Assembly (NCBI RefSeq): GCF_000482325.1
Contig: NZ_AXVA01000014.1
Span: 1 to 64,000 of the forward strand
DNA from: Bacillus sp. UNC438CL73TsuS30
GTDB lineage: Bacteria; Bacillota; Bacilli; Bacillales; Cytobacillaceae
Direction: 5' to 3'
Length of the DNA: 64,000 bases
Shown here: positions 42,081 to 50,128 of the stretch, piece after piece
How the letters are laid out: each line of letters begins with the position of its first letter
Numbering within the stretch: position 1 is the stretch's first letter
The notes under the pieces: generated by a model
Seen by the model: only the letters and a program-made list of their open reading frames with translations
Databases searched by the model: none
What the model was told of the DNA's origin: nothing
Program-made: the position numbers and the translations under genes

Positions 42081-43502
42081 ATGAAGGAAAAAATCGAGAT
42101 ACTTGAAACAATCCCACAGGTCAACAAAGAAGCTGTAAATGAATTATTGGCAAAGGCCCTTAAAAACTTAAACAAAAAAATTATTGTTTTAGATGATGAT
42201 CCGACCGGAGTTCAAACAGTTCACGATATCTCTGTTTTTACGGATTGGTCTATTGATAGTATTGAACAAGGCTTTAATGAAGAACAATCCATGTTTTTTA
42301 TTTTGACTAACTCGAGAGGTTTTACCGCAGAAGAGACGGAAAAAGCTCATCGTGAGATTGCAGACAATATTTTAACCGTAGCAAAGAAATTAAACCGTGA
42401 ATTTATCATCATCAGCCGTGGAGATTCTACCTTAAGAGGACATTATCCACTTGAAACAAAGGTTTTAAAGGAATCTCTTGAATCTGCTTCTGAATTGAAA
42501 ATAGATGGAGAGGTGATTCTACCATTCTTTAAAGAGGGTGGGCGCTTCACCATCAATAATATCCATTATGTTCAATATGGCGAAGAACTTGTACCGGCTG
42601 GGGAAACGGAATTTGCCAAAGATCGCACCTTCGGTTATACCAAATCCAATCTAGGTGAATGGATAGAAGAAAAATCGAATGGGGAATTTTTAGCGGAAAA
42701 CACACTTTATATTTCGCTTGAGCAATTGCGTTCAATGAAAGTTGGAGAAATTGCTGAACAGCTTATCCAAGTAAGCGGATTTAATAAAGTCGTTGTCAAT
42801 GCTGTCGATGAAATTGATGTAAAAATCTTTACGATTGCACTGGCACAAGCCATGAATGCCGGGAAGAATTTTCTCTTTAGGAGTGCAGCCGCTTTACCAA
42901 AGGTTTTGGGTGGAGTAAGCGATAAACCGCTGCTTACCAAAGAGGAATTAGTACAGGGGGATACAGGGAATGGCGGATTAATTATTATCGGTTCCCATGT
43001 GAAGAAAACAACTGAACAGCTTGAAGAACTGAAAAAACTAAGTGATATTCAATTTATTGAGTTTAATAGTCATCTTGTTTTACAACCAGAAGAATTTAAA
43101 AAGGAAGTAATTCGTGTCATTGAGACAACTGAATCGTTGATTTGCTCCGGAAAAACAGTTGCCGTATATACAAGAAGAGAAAGGCTAGACCTTGGTGAGG
43201 ATAAAAAAGAGGAAGAGTTAAAATTATCCGTTGCCATTTCTGATGCAGTCACAAGTATCGTAACTCGTTTGCAGGTAAGACCCAACTTCCTTGTGGCCAA
43301 AGGCGGAATCACTTCAAGTGATGTCGGAACGAAAGGTCTTCAAGTTAAGCGGGCTACCGTAACAGGGCAAATCAGACCGGGAATCCCTGTGTGGAGAACT
43401 GGGGCTGAAAGTAAGTATCCAGGAATGTCCTATGTCATCTTCCCTGGGAACGTCGGTACAAAAGAAGATTTAAAAACAGTGGTTGAAATTTTAAGCAAGT
43501 AA
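42081..43502 (+). CDS. Four-carbon acid sugar kinase family protein (DUF1537)
   Basis: 473 residues. N-terminal domain with the family signature LDDDPTGVQTVHDI (residues 35-48), LTNSRGFTAEE and SRGDSTLRGHYPLE; C-terminal nucleotide-binding domain with VAKGGITSSDVGTKGL and WRTGAESKYPGMSYVIFPGNVG. DUF1537 proteins are known ATP-dependent kinases of 3-oxo-tetronates, D-threonate or D-erythronate. Start 3 bp after the dehydrogenase stop. The decarboxylase or PdxA2-type dehydrogenase that usually finishes these pathways is not in this operon. Confidence 0.88.
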   Translation: MKEKIEILETIPQVNKEAVNELLAKALKNLNKKIIVLDDDPTGVQTVHDISVFTDWSIDSIEQGFNEEQSMFFILTNSRGFTAEETEKAHREIADNILTVAKKLNREFIIISRGDSTLRGHYPLETKVLKESLESASELKIDGEVILPFFKEGGRFTINNIHYVQYGEELVPAGETEFAKDRTFGYTKSNLGEWIEEKSNGEFLAENTLYISLEQLRSMKVGEIAEQLIQVSGFNKVVVNAVDEIDVKIFTIALAQAMNAGKNFLFRSAAALPKVLGGVSDKPLLTKEELVQGDTGNGGLIIIGSHVKKTTEQLEELKKLSDIQFIEFNSHLVLQPEEFKKEVIRVIETTESLICSGKTVAVYTRRERLDLGEDKKEEELKLSVAISDAVTSIVTRLQVRPNFLVAKGGITSSDVGTKGLQVKRATVTGQIRPGIPVWRTGAESKYPGMSYVIFPGNVGTKEDLKTVVEILSK

Positions 43503-43574
43503 ACATCATTAAGGAATACCATTTAGTTTCTAACTGGTATTCCAAATTTCTAAAGGGGAAAAGAGGGAGAAAAA

Positions 43575-44897
43575 ATGCCAATTGTATATATTTGTATAGG
43601 GGTTGCACTATTACTATTATTAATGGTCGTCTTTAAGTTAAACGCTTTCATATCGTTAATTATTGTCGGGTTGCTTGTCGGAATTATGGAGGGCATGTCT
43701 CCTATCCAAGCGATGACATCTGTCACAAACGGTTTAGGGGGAACACTTGGAAGTCTCGCACTGGTCATTGGATTCGGGGGAATGCTTGGTAAATTAATGG
43801 CTGATTCCGGGGGAGCTCAGCGGATTGCAACAACCTTAATCCATACATTTGGGAAAAAGCGTGTTCAACTAGCTGCTGTCCTTACTGCGTTCATTGTTGG
43901 AATCGCTTTATTTTTTGAAACCGGCGTTGTCGTATTAATTCCGTTAGTATTTACGATTGCTGCTGAAGCAGGTGTGCCAATTCTATATATCGGAATGCCG
44001 GTCATTGCTGCACTTATTACGATGCACGGTTACGTTCCTCCACACCCAGGACCAACAGCAGTTGCAGGAATCTATCATGCTAATTTAGGAAAAACCTTAT
44101 TATATGGAATTATCATTGCCATTCCTGCTGTTATTATCAGTGGTCCATTATATACAAAACTATTTAAAAAAGAAGATTTAGAAGTAGAAATTCCAAAGGG
44201 ATTATTTAACCCGAAACATTTTAAAGAAGAAGAAATGCCTAGCTTTGGTATTAGTGTGTTTACTGCTCTTATACCAGTCATTTTGATTGCGTTCCAGGCC
44301 ATTGTAGAAATCCTAATGCCTAATTCATCTTTAGTGCCAACTGCACAATTTTTAGGAAATCCAGGGGTGGCTCTATTAATCGCAGTTATTGTTGCCATCT
44401 TTACTTTTGGTCTAAATCGCGGTAAAAAAATGCCAGAAATCATGAATTCGATTACAGAATCAGTAAGCAGTATTGCTATGATCCTCTTAATCATTGGCGG
44501 CGGCGGTGCCTTTAAGCAAGTTTTGATTGATAGCCATGTAGATAAATATGTTGCTCATATGATGGAAGGATCGACGATTTCTCCGTTAATTTTGGCTTGG
44601 TTAATTGCAGCTATTTTACGTATTGTATTAGGTTCAGCAACCGTTGCAGGTATGACGGCGGCCGGGATTGCAGCACCTCTTGTCGCTGCAACACATGTAA
44701 GTCCTGAACTCATGGTACTTGCCACAGGCGCTGGCAGCATGACTTTTTCCCATGTGAATGATGCTGGTTTCTGGATTTACAAAGAATTCTTTAACCTCTC
44801 CATCGGTAAAACAATCAAGACCTGGTCGGTGATGGTTACGATTGCCTCTCTTGTCGGTTTGGCTGGTGTCTTAATCATTAATGCAATTATTCACTAA
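43575..44897 (+). CDS. GntP-family acid-sugar permease
   Basis: 440 residues with about 12 to 14 membrane segments. GntP family traits: VGLLVGIMEGMSPIQAM, GFGGMLGKLMADSGGAQRIA near residue 65, HGYVPPHPGPTAVAG near residue 150, and GAGSMTFSHVNDAGFW near residue 390. The family imports gluconate and related aldonates. Third gene of the operon after a 72-bp gap, with AGAGGGAG as ribosome site; a threonate/erythronate-like substrate is expected from the gene neighbours. Confidence 0.9.
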   Translation: MPIVYICIGVALLLLLMVVFKLNAFISLIIVGLLVGIMEGMSPIQAMTSVTNGLGGTLGSLALVIGFGGMLGKLMADSGGAQRIATTLIHTFGKKRVQLAAVLTAFIVGIALFFETGVVVLIPLVFTIAAEAGVPILYIGMPVIAALITMHGYVPPHPGPTAVAGIYHANLGKTLLYGIIIAIPAVIISGPLYTKLFKKEDLEVEIPKGLFNPKHFKEEEMPSFGISVFTALIPVILIAFQAIVEILMPNSSLVPTAQFLGNPGVALLIAVIVAIFTFGLNRGKKMPEIMNSITESVSSIAMILLIIGGGGAFKQVLIDSHVDKYVAHMMEGSTISPLILAWLIAAILRIVLGSATVAGMTAAGIAAPLVAATHVSPELMVLATGAGSMTFSHVNDAGFWIYKEFFNLSIGKTIKTWSVMVTIASLVGLAGVLIINAIIH

Positions 44898-44911
44898 TTA
44901 AACAGATTAAA

Positions 44912-44961
44912 AAAGGTAATCCCCCCTATTCGTAATGGATATTAAGGGGATTACCTTTTTC
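44912..44961 (+). terminator. Intrinsic terminator after the acid-sugar operon
   Basis: AAAGGTAATCCCC (44912-44924) pairs with GGGGATTACCTTT (44946-44958), long loop, followed by TT. Confidence 0.8.
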
Positions 44962-45035
44962 TATTTTAAGGATCTGTCTACATAAATTTTACTGAGGGAG
45001 AAAAATTTGATTTTAAAAAAAATTAAAAAAAGATA

Positions 45036-45064
45036 TTGATTTTTCAAAAAATCCATATTAAGAT
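45036..45064 (+). promoter_or_regulatory. Promoter of the yezD/sulfate locus
   Basis: TTGATT (45036-45041), 17-bp spacer, TAAGAT (45059-45064). The transcript would begin near 45071, leaving a leader of about 125 nt before yezD. Confidence 0.5.
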
Positions 45065-45118
45065 ATGTAAAAGTAATCATATAAGATTAATCGGAATTAA
45101 AATCAAACAAAGACTGTG

Positions 45119-45176
45119 ACCGATCAGACGAACTGAAGGACACTTATCTCATCATCGGATAAGTGCCCTTTTTTTT
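45119..45176 (+). promoter_or_regulatory. yezD leader: conserved motif plus intrinsic terminator (copy 1)
   Basis: CCGATCAGACGAACTGAAGG runs directly into a terminator hairpin, GGACACTTATC (45138-45148) with GATAAGTGCCC (45158-45168), followed by a T8 run, all upstream of yezD. A terminator between promoter and gene implies attenuation. The same motif and layout recur after yezD at 45439. Confidence 0.65.
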
Positions 45177-45197
45177 AACCTTCAAAAGGGAATTGCT

Positions 45198-45428
45198 ATG
45201 ATTGGCCAAATTAAAGAGAGGATTGATGTTTTGATGGTAAAAGGGCGTTTTAATCAGGAAGTGATGGAAAAAATAGTTAGCTTGTTAGAAGGATTGGAGT
45301 TTGGGTCTATTCAAATAACGGTCCATGATTCGCAAATCACCCAAATTGATCGATTAGAAAAATATCGGTTTCAGCTGCAAAGTAAAAAAAGCTCTCAGAT
45401 TATAACAGGTAAGCAAGTAGGTAATTAA
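45198..45428 (+). CDS. yezD: YezD-family protein (DUF2292)
   Basis: 76 residues with the short DUF2292 core: LLEGLEFGSIQITVHDSQITQIDRLEKYRF (about 28-57). Function unknown; members are commonly found beside sulfur-assimilation and sulfate/sulfonate transport genes, as here. It is enclosed between two leader-terminator elements, so it is probably expressed both alone and with the downstream transporter genes. The start has AAAGGG upstream (AAAAGGGAATTGCT-ATG). Confidence 0.8.
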   Translation: MIGQIKERIDVLMVKGRFNQEVMEKIVSLLEGLEFGSIQITVHDSQITQIDRLEKYRFQLQSKKSSQIITGKQVGN

Positions 45429-45438
45429 TTAAATGATG

Positions 45439-45506
45439 CCGATCGGACGCCCGAAGGCCCTTTAGTTTTACGTGATAATGTACGTAACTAATGGGGCTTT
45501 TTTATT
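45439..45506 (+). promoter_or_regulatory. Sulfate operon leader: conserved motif plus terminator (copy 2)
   Basis: CCGATCGGACGCCCGAAGG, clearly the same motif as at 45119, runs into a hairpin GGCCCTTTAGTTTTACGT / ACGTAACTAATGGGGC (a bulge and one mismatch) followed by TTTTTTATTT. It separates yezD from the sulfate-binding protein gene. Confidence 0.65.
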
Positions 45507-45566
45507 TAGAGAAAGCCCGTAAAAAAACATATTGGCATTTTTAGCCTAAAGGGAGAGAAAATGAAC

Positions 45567-46604
45567 ATGAAAAAAACATGGATTGCTTTATTAACATTCC
45601 TTCTTCTTATAGGGACTGTCGGGTGCTCCAACCAAACGGCAACCAAAGAGAACAATGGAAAAAGTGCAAAAAAGGACATTGAACTATTAAATGTATCCTA
45701 TGACCCGACACGAGAGCTTTATGAACAATACAATAAAAGCTTTGCAGCTCATTGGAAGAAACAAACAGGACAAAACGTAACCATTAAACAGTCTCATGGC
45801 GGTTCTGGAGCGCAGTCGCGGTCTGTTATCGATGGCCTTGAGGCAGACGTTGTAACATTAGCGCTAGCATATGATATCGATGCAATTGCGGATAGCGGAA
45901 AAATTTCAGCGGACTGGCAAAAACGATTAGACTCCAATAGTTCGCCTTATACCTCCACCATCGTGTTTCTTGTCCGCAAAGGCAATCCGAAAGGGATAAA
46001 GGATTGGAATGACTTGGTGAAAAAAGGCGTTTCGGTCATTACGCCTAATCCGAAAACCTCTGGAGGGGCAAGGTGGAATTTCCTAGCTGCATGGGGATAT
46101 GCCTTAAAGCAAAACAATGGTGACGCAGTAAAGGCAAAGGAATTTGTTGCAAAATTATATAAAAACGTACCTGTATTGGATTCAGGTGCAAGAGGTTCAA
46201 CCACTACCTTTGTGGAAAAAGGAATCGGTGATGTGTTAATTGCATGGGAAAATGAGGCCTATCTTGCTATTAATCAACTAGGAAAGGATAAATTCGAAAT
46301 CGTTAATCCATCCGTAAGTATTTTAGCAGAACCACCTGTCTCTGTTGTGGATAAAGTAGCGAAAAAACACGGCACTGAAAAAGTGGCACAGGCTTATTTA
46401 GACTATCTCTATTCAGATGAAGGCCAGGAAATTGCCGCAAAAAATTATTACCGACCACGATCACAAAAAGTTGCTGAAAAGTATGCTGCCCAATTTCCGA
46501 AAATCAACCTGTTTACTATTGATGATCTTTTTGGCGGTTGGAAAAAGGCGCAAAAAACCTATTTTGATGATGGCGGGGTTTTTGATCAAATCTATAAACC
46601 ATAA
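45567..46604 (+). CDS. sbp: Sulfate ABC transporter, substrate-binding lipoprotein
   Basis: About 345 residues. Signal sequence with lipobox IGTVGC, then the mature sulfate-binding fold: [44 protein letters not shown] (anion-binding loop), [19 protein letters not shown] and [16 protein letters not shown]. These are hallmarks of CysP/Sbp proteins. ATG 45567 has GGGAGAG at spacing 9; ATG 45561 is only 3 bp away from it. First gene of the sbp-cysT-cysW-cysA operon. Confidence 0.93.
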   Translation: MKKTWIALLTFLLLIGTVGCSNQTATKENNGKSAKKDIELLNVSYDPTRELYEQYNKSFAAHWKKQTGQNVTIKQSHGGSGAQSRSVIDGLEADVVTLALAYDIDAIADSGKISADWQKRLDSNSSPYTSTIVFLVRKGNPKGIKDWNDLVKKGVSVITPNPKTSGGARWNFLAAWGYALKQNNGDAVKAKEFVAKLYKNVPVLDSGARGSTTTFVEKGIGDVLIAWENEAYLAINQLGKDKFEIVNPSVSILAEPPVSVVDKVAKKHGTEKVAQAYLDYLYSDEGQEIAAKNYYRPRSQKVAEKYAAQFPKINLFTIDDLFGGWKKAQKTYFDDGGVFDQIYKP

Positions 46605-46612
46605 AGGAGATC

Positions 46613-47455
46613 ATGTTCATGGCTAAGAAATTCAAACAGAAACAAGTCTTGCCGGGGTTTGGTCTTTCGATGGGATATACGTTGATTTATTTAAGCTTAA
46701 TCATCCTGATTCCACTCGCGGTTCTCTTTTTAAAGGCGTCAACACTTAGTATACAGGAATTTTGGGACACTGTAACAGATGCGAGAGTAGTAGCTTCCTA
46801 TAAACTGACCATCTATACATCCTTTATCGCGGCCCTGATAAATGCCGTCTTTGGAACCCTGATTGCCTGGGTACTAGTCCGATATGAATTTATTGGTCAT
46901 CGGATTATAGATGCAGCTGTTGACCTGCCATTTGCCTTACCCACTGCAGTGGCGGGAATTGCTCTTACAACTATTTACGCACCAAATGGATGGATTGGAC
47001 ATTATTTTGATGCGATTGGGATGAAGGTTGCCTATACCCCACTTGGAATTATGATTGCACTGACTTTTATCGGATTGCCATTTGTTGTCCGATCTGTCCA
47101 GCCGATTTTGCTGGATTTGGATCATCAATATGAGGAGGCAGCTGTATCACTTGGTGCTAATCCTATACAGATTTTTTTCAAAATAATCTTTCCTGCTATC
47201 TTCCCTGCCATCCTTACGGGTTTTGCCCTTGCCTTTGCAAGGGCATTAGGGGAATATGGATCGGTTGTTTTCATTTCCGGTAACATGCCGATGAAAACGG
47301 AAATTGTTCCCTTGCTGATTATTACGAAACTGGAGCAATTTAACTATGCAGGCGCAGCGGCCATTGCCAGTGTCATGCTTGTATGCTCGTTTATTCTATT
47401 ATTCTTAATTAATTTTTGGCAGTGGAAAATAACAAAAAAACATCGACTGACCTAA
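46613..47455 (+). CDS. cysT: Sulfate ABC transporter permease CysT
   Basis: 280 residues, six membrane segments. N-terminal GFGLSMGYTLIYLSLIILIP and the central DLPFALPTAVAGIAL are characteristic of CysT (CysU). The EAA loop that contacts the ATPase is EEAAVSLGANPIQIFFKIIFP (about residues 178-198), followed by FALAFARALGEYGSVVFISGN. Start 8 bp after sbp; ATG 46619 is a possible alternative given the AAAGGAG position. Confidence 0.92.
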   Translation: MFMAKKFKQKQVLPGFGLSMGYTLIYLSLIILIPLAVLFLKASTLSIQEFWDTVTDARVVASYKLTIYTSFIAALINAVFGTLIAWVLVRYEFIGHRIIDAAVDLPFALPTAVAGIALTTIYAPNGWIGHYFDAIGMKVAYTPLGIMIALTFIGLPFVVRSVQPILLDLDHQYEEAAVSLGANPIQIFFKIIFPAIFPAILTGFALAFARALGEYGSVVFISGNMPMKTEIVPLLIITKLEQFNYAGAAAIASVMLVCSFILLFLINFWQWKITKKHRLT

Positions 47456-47470
47456 AGGTGATGATGATAA

Positions 47471-48319
47471 ATGGTGGTTAAAGAACTAGTAGTTCATGAA
47501 AAAAGAATACAGGCTGATTGGGCAGCTCAATTACGAAAATGGCTCCTAATCGGAATTGCCCTTATCTTTTTAGGTTTATTTATCCTGCTGCCATTGCTGG
47601 CGGTGTTCTCTGAAGGATTGAAAAAAGGAATTCAGTTATACTTTTTATCCCTTATAGAGCCGGATGCACTGGCTGCGATTAAGTTAACGTTGCTCACAGC
47701 TGTAATTGCTGTTCCGGTTAATACCGTTTTCGGTGTGATTGCAGCTTGGGGGATTGCAAAATTCAATTTCAAGGGAAAAAATATCCTCATTACGCTGATT
47801 GATATCCCCTTTGCCGTTTCCCCTGTGATTGCAGGCTTAGTTTTTGTCTTGTTGTTTGGTTCTAGAGGCTTATTAGGCCCTTTCCTCGAAGCAAACAATA
47901 TCAAGATTATCTTTGGTGCAACTGGAATCGTTCTCGCTACTGTCTTTGTTACATTCCCATTTGTTGTTCGAGAATTGATTCCAATCATGCAAGAACAAGG
48001 AGTATCAGAAGAGCAGGCAGCTATTACGCTTGGAGCAAGCGGTTGGCAGATGTTTTTTCGTGTCACCCTGCCAAATATAAAATGGGGATTGCTTTACGGA
48101 GTGATTCTTTGTAATGCGCGGGCCATGGGGGAGTTCGGAGCTGTTTCCGTCGTTTCAGGCCATATTAGAGGAGAAACAAATACGATCCCGCTTCAGGTTG
48201 AAATTTTGTATAACGAGTATAACTTTTCTGCTGCCTTTGCGGTTGCATCTATACTGGCACTTCTTGCCTTGTTAACTCTTGTCTTAAAGAGCATCGTGGA
48301 GTGGAAGACCAAAAGGTAA
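47471..48319 (+). CDS. cysW: Sulfate ABC transporter permease CysW
   Basis: 282 residues, six membrane segments. [20 protein letters not shown] and the EAA loop [22 protein letters not shown], then [24 protein letters not shown], match CysW. Forms the heterodimeric pore with CysT. It follows cysT by 15 bp with AAAGGTGATG as ribosome site. Confidence 0.93.
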   Translation: MVVKELVVHEKRIQADWAAQLRKWLLIGIALIFLGLFILLPLLAVFSEGLKKGIQLYFLSLIEPDALAAIKLTLLTAVIAVPVNTVFGVIAAWGIAKFNFKGKNILITLIDIPFAVSPVIAGLVFVLLFGSRGLLGPFLEANNIKIIFGATGIVLATVFVTFPFVVRELIPIMQEQGVSEEQAAITLGASGWQMFFRVTLPNIKWGLLYGVILCNARAMGEFGAVSVVSGHIRGETNTIPLQVEILYNEYNFSAAFAVASILALLALLTLVLKSIVEWKTKR

Positions 48320-48353
48320 GTATATGTTTTTGTATAATTGGGAGATGAAAAAA

Positions 48354-49424
48354 ATGGGGATTAGCATAAAGGCTGTTTCTAAATCATTTGGTACTTTTTC
48401 AGCAGTTAATAATGTGAATTTAGAAGTGCAAACTGGAGATTTTGTTGCATTATTAGGGCCATCAGGTTCAGGAAAAACCACTCTTCTTCGGTTAATTGCC
48501 GGGTTAGAGCATATCGATTCAGGAAATGTTTTGTTTAATGGTGTTGATTATACACATAAAACCGTAAAGGAACGTCAGGTAGGGTTTGTTTTTCAAAACT
48601 ATGCTCTGTTTGAACATATGAACATCTTTGAAAATGTGGCCTTTGGTCTAAAAGTAAGAGCTAGAAAATTACGTTTGTCCAAAATTAAAATAAAGGAAAA
48701 GGTCTTTGAACTCTTAAAACTTGTTAAGCTTGAAGAGTTTGCTGACCGGTATCCATCCCAGCTTTCAGGAGGGCAAAAGCAACGGATAGCGTTAGCAAGA
48801 TCTCTTGCTGTCGAGCCGGAAGTTCTTCTGCTGGATGAACCGTTTGGGGCATTGGATGCAAAAGTTCGACTCGAGCTTCGGCATTGGTTAAGGGAAATCC
48901 ATCAAAAACTCAACATTACCACCATTTTTGTCACGCATGATCAGGAAGAAGCCCTTGAAATGGCTGACACCGTCGTTGTTATGAATAACGGGAGAATCGA
49001 ACAAATAGGCTCACCAGAAGATGTCTATCATCATCCTGTAAATGCCTTTGTTTATAGCTTTTTGGGGAGAGTGAACGAATTTAAAGGTGATGCCCTCGTT
49101 AATATGAATAATCAAATAGATGTAACGGAGGAAACTATAGGTTACATCAGGCCCCATGAAATTGTGCTTAGTAAGGTGGCGAAGTCAGGCAGCGTTCCAT
49201 CTGAAGTTAGGCATATTCATACCGTCGGTTCCATTGTCCGGATTGAATTAAGGCGAGTTTTTTCGGAGGATTTTTTTGAAGTAGAAATGAATACGGATAA
49301 ATACCGGGAAATCGGACCATTGGAAAAAGGGGAGACAGTTTACGCCGAGTTTAAAAATCTAGTAGTGTTTGGGAATAAAAAAGAGGGTCTTCCCATTGAA
49401 AATCAACTTCGGGCTATTTACTAA
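48354..49424 (+). CDS. cysA: Sulfate ABC transporter ATP-binding protein CysA
   Basis: About 356 residues. Walker [11 protein letters not shown]-loop [12 protein letters not shown], signature [15 protein letters not shown], Walker [16 protein letters not shown] and switch His in [14 protein letters not shown]. The C-terminal 110 residues form the TOBE regulatory domain with YIRPHEI, as in CysA. ATG 48354 follows GGGAGATG; the ATG at 48324 would add ten residues not usual for the family. Last gene of the operon; no clear terminator within 100 bp. Confidence 0.92.
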   Translation: MGISIKAVSKSFGTFSAVNNVNLEVQTGDFVALLGPSGSGKTTLLRLIAGLEHIDSGNVLFNGVDYTHKTVKERQVGFVFQNYALFEHMNIFENVAFGLKVRARKLRLSKIKIKEKVFELLKLVKLEEFADRYPSQLSGGQKQRIALARSLAVEPEVLLLDEPFGALDAKVRLELRHWLREIHQKLNITTIFVTHDQEEALEMADTVVVMNNGRIEQIGSPEDVYHHPVNAFVYSFLGRVNEFKGDALVNMNNQIDVTEETIGYIRPHEIVLSKVAKSGSVPSEVRHIHTVGSIVRIELRRVFSEDFFEVEMNTDKYREIGPLEKGETVYAEFKNLVVFGNKKEGLPIENQLRAIY

Positions 49425-49547
49425 AAAGACTACTAACCCAATTTGGCAATCATTATTTAAGGCATTACCCTATGGATAAATACCATAACGATATATGAAT
49501 ATCCTGGTAACTTAGGGAGAACTCTAACAGTAAAGGAGGTTTTCCCT

Positions 49548-49778
49548 ATGTGTGCCAATTTATTTAATAGAGATAAGGGCGAAGAAAAGGAAAAACTTGA
49601 AGAAGTTCTTGAGCATTCGATTGAGGTTGAAGAAGATCTAATGCGTACATATCTGATAGCAGCAGAGCGGGTCCATGATGATGAAGAATTGAAAGAACGC
49701 CTCGAAAATTTTGCCGAAGGAAATGCGAAAAGAACAAAACAGTTGCTGGATGAACTGAATGAACAAAACGAGAAATAG
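49548..49778 (+). CDS. Small acidic helical protein, unknown function
   Basis: 76 residues, very rich in Glu and Lys, predicted as two long helices (residues 14-40 and 44-72; EEVLEHSIEVEEDLMRTYLI, DEELKERLENFAEGNAKRTK). The two-helix pattern with spaced Glu and His resembles half of a ferritin-like bundle, but no metal motif is complete. AAAGGAGG upstream of the ATG makes translation near certain. A terminator follows. No family named. Confidence 0.7.
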   Translation: MCANLFNRDKGEEKEKLEEVLEHSIEVEEDLMRTYLIAAERVHDDEELKERLENFAEGNAKRTKQLLDELNEQNEK

Positions 49779-49784
49779 ATAAAT

Positions 49785-49815
49785 GCTGCGGGACTATGGA
49801 GTCTCGCAGCTTTTT
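49785..49815 (+). terminator. Intrinsic terminator after the small acidic gene
   Basis: GCTGCGGGACT (49785-49795) pairs with AGTCTCGCAGC (49800-49810), followed by TTTTTC. Confidence 0.85.
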
Positions 49816-49836
49816 CATTTTTGGAAAATTTACCCT

Positions 49837-49990
49837 GATAGGCAGCGATTTCTAAATGAAAAGGTGCCATTTTGTCGCCAATAAGTAGTCTAGGCTACAA
49901 TATCAAATGGAACTTGGACCGAAATGTCGCCAATAAGTAGTCTAGGCGACAACTTCAAAAGGAACCAGGGCAAAAGTGTCACCAATAAAC
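49837..49990. repeat. Tandem array 3: 52-bp units
   Basis: TGTCGCCAATAAG at 49873 and 49925 and the variant TGTCACCAATAAA at 49977 are exactly 52 bp apart, preceded by a degenerate half unit from about 49837. Each unit carries the inverted repeat TGTCGCC...GGCGACA (28 bp overall, perfect in the second unit). The sequence is unrelated to arrays 1 and 2, but period and general plan are the same. Short array, just upstream of the Pho box of phoX. Confidence 0.85.
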
Positions 49991-50016
49991 CTAATAATGC
50001 CCCCTCAACTCTTAAA

Positions 50017-50055
50017 TTTACACCCTCTTAAAAATTAGTTAGCAAATCTTTACAA
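50017..50055 (+). promoter_or_regulatory. Pho box upstream of phoX
   Basis: TTTACA (50017), TTAAAA (50028), TTAGCA (50039) and TTACAA (50050) start exactly 11 bp apart. Direct TT(A/T/C)ACA-like hexamers at 11-bp steps are the PhoP-binding arrangement of Bacillus. The array ends about 75 bp before the start codon. Confidence 0.7.
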
Positions 50056-50128
50056 AACGAAAATGCTACCTTTACATTCATTTTATTTAATGAATATATA
50101 AATAATCGCTTTTCGAGGGGGAATAAGA

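Noticed and set aside
45071..45197. S-box (SAM-I) or T-box riboswitch before yezD
   Set aside because: Neither the S-box core (GAGGGA...GGCAACC) nor the T-box (AGGGTGGNACCGCG) is present.
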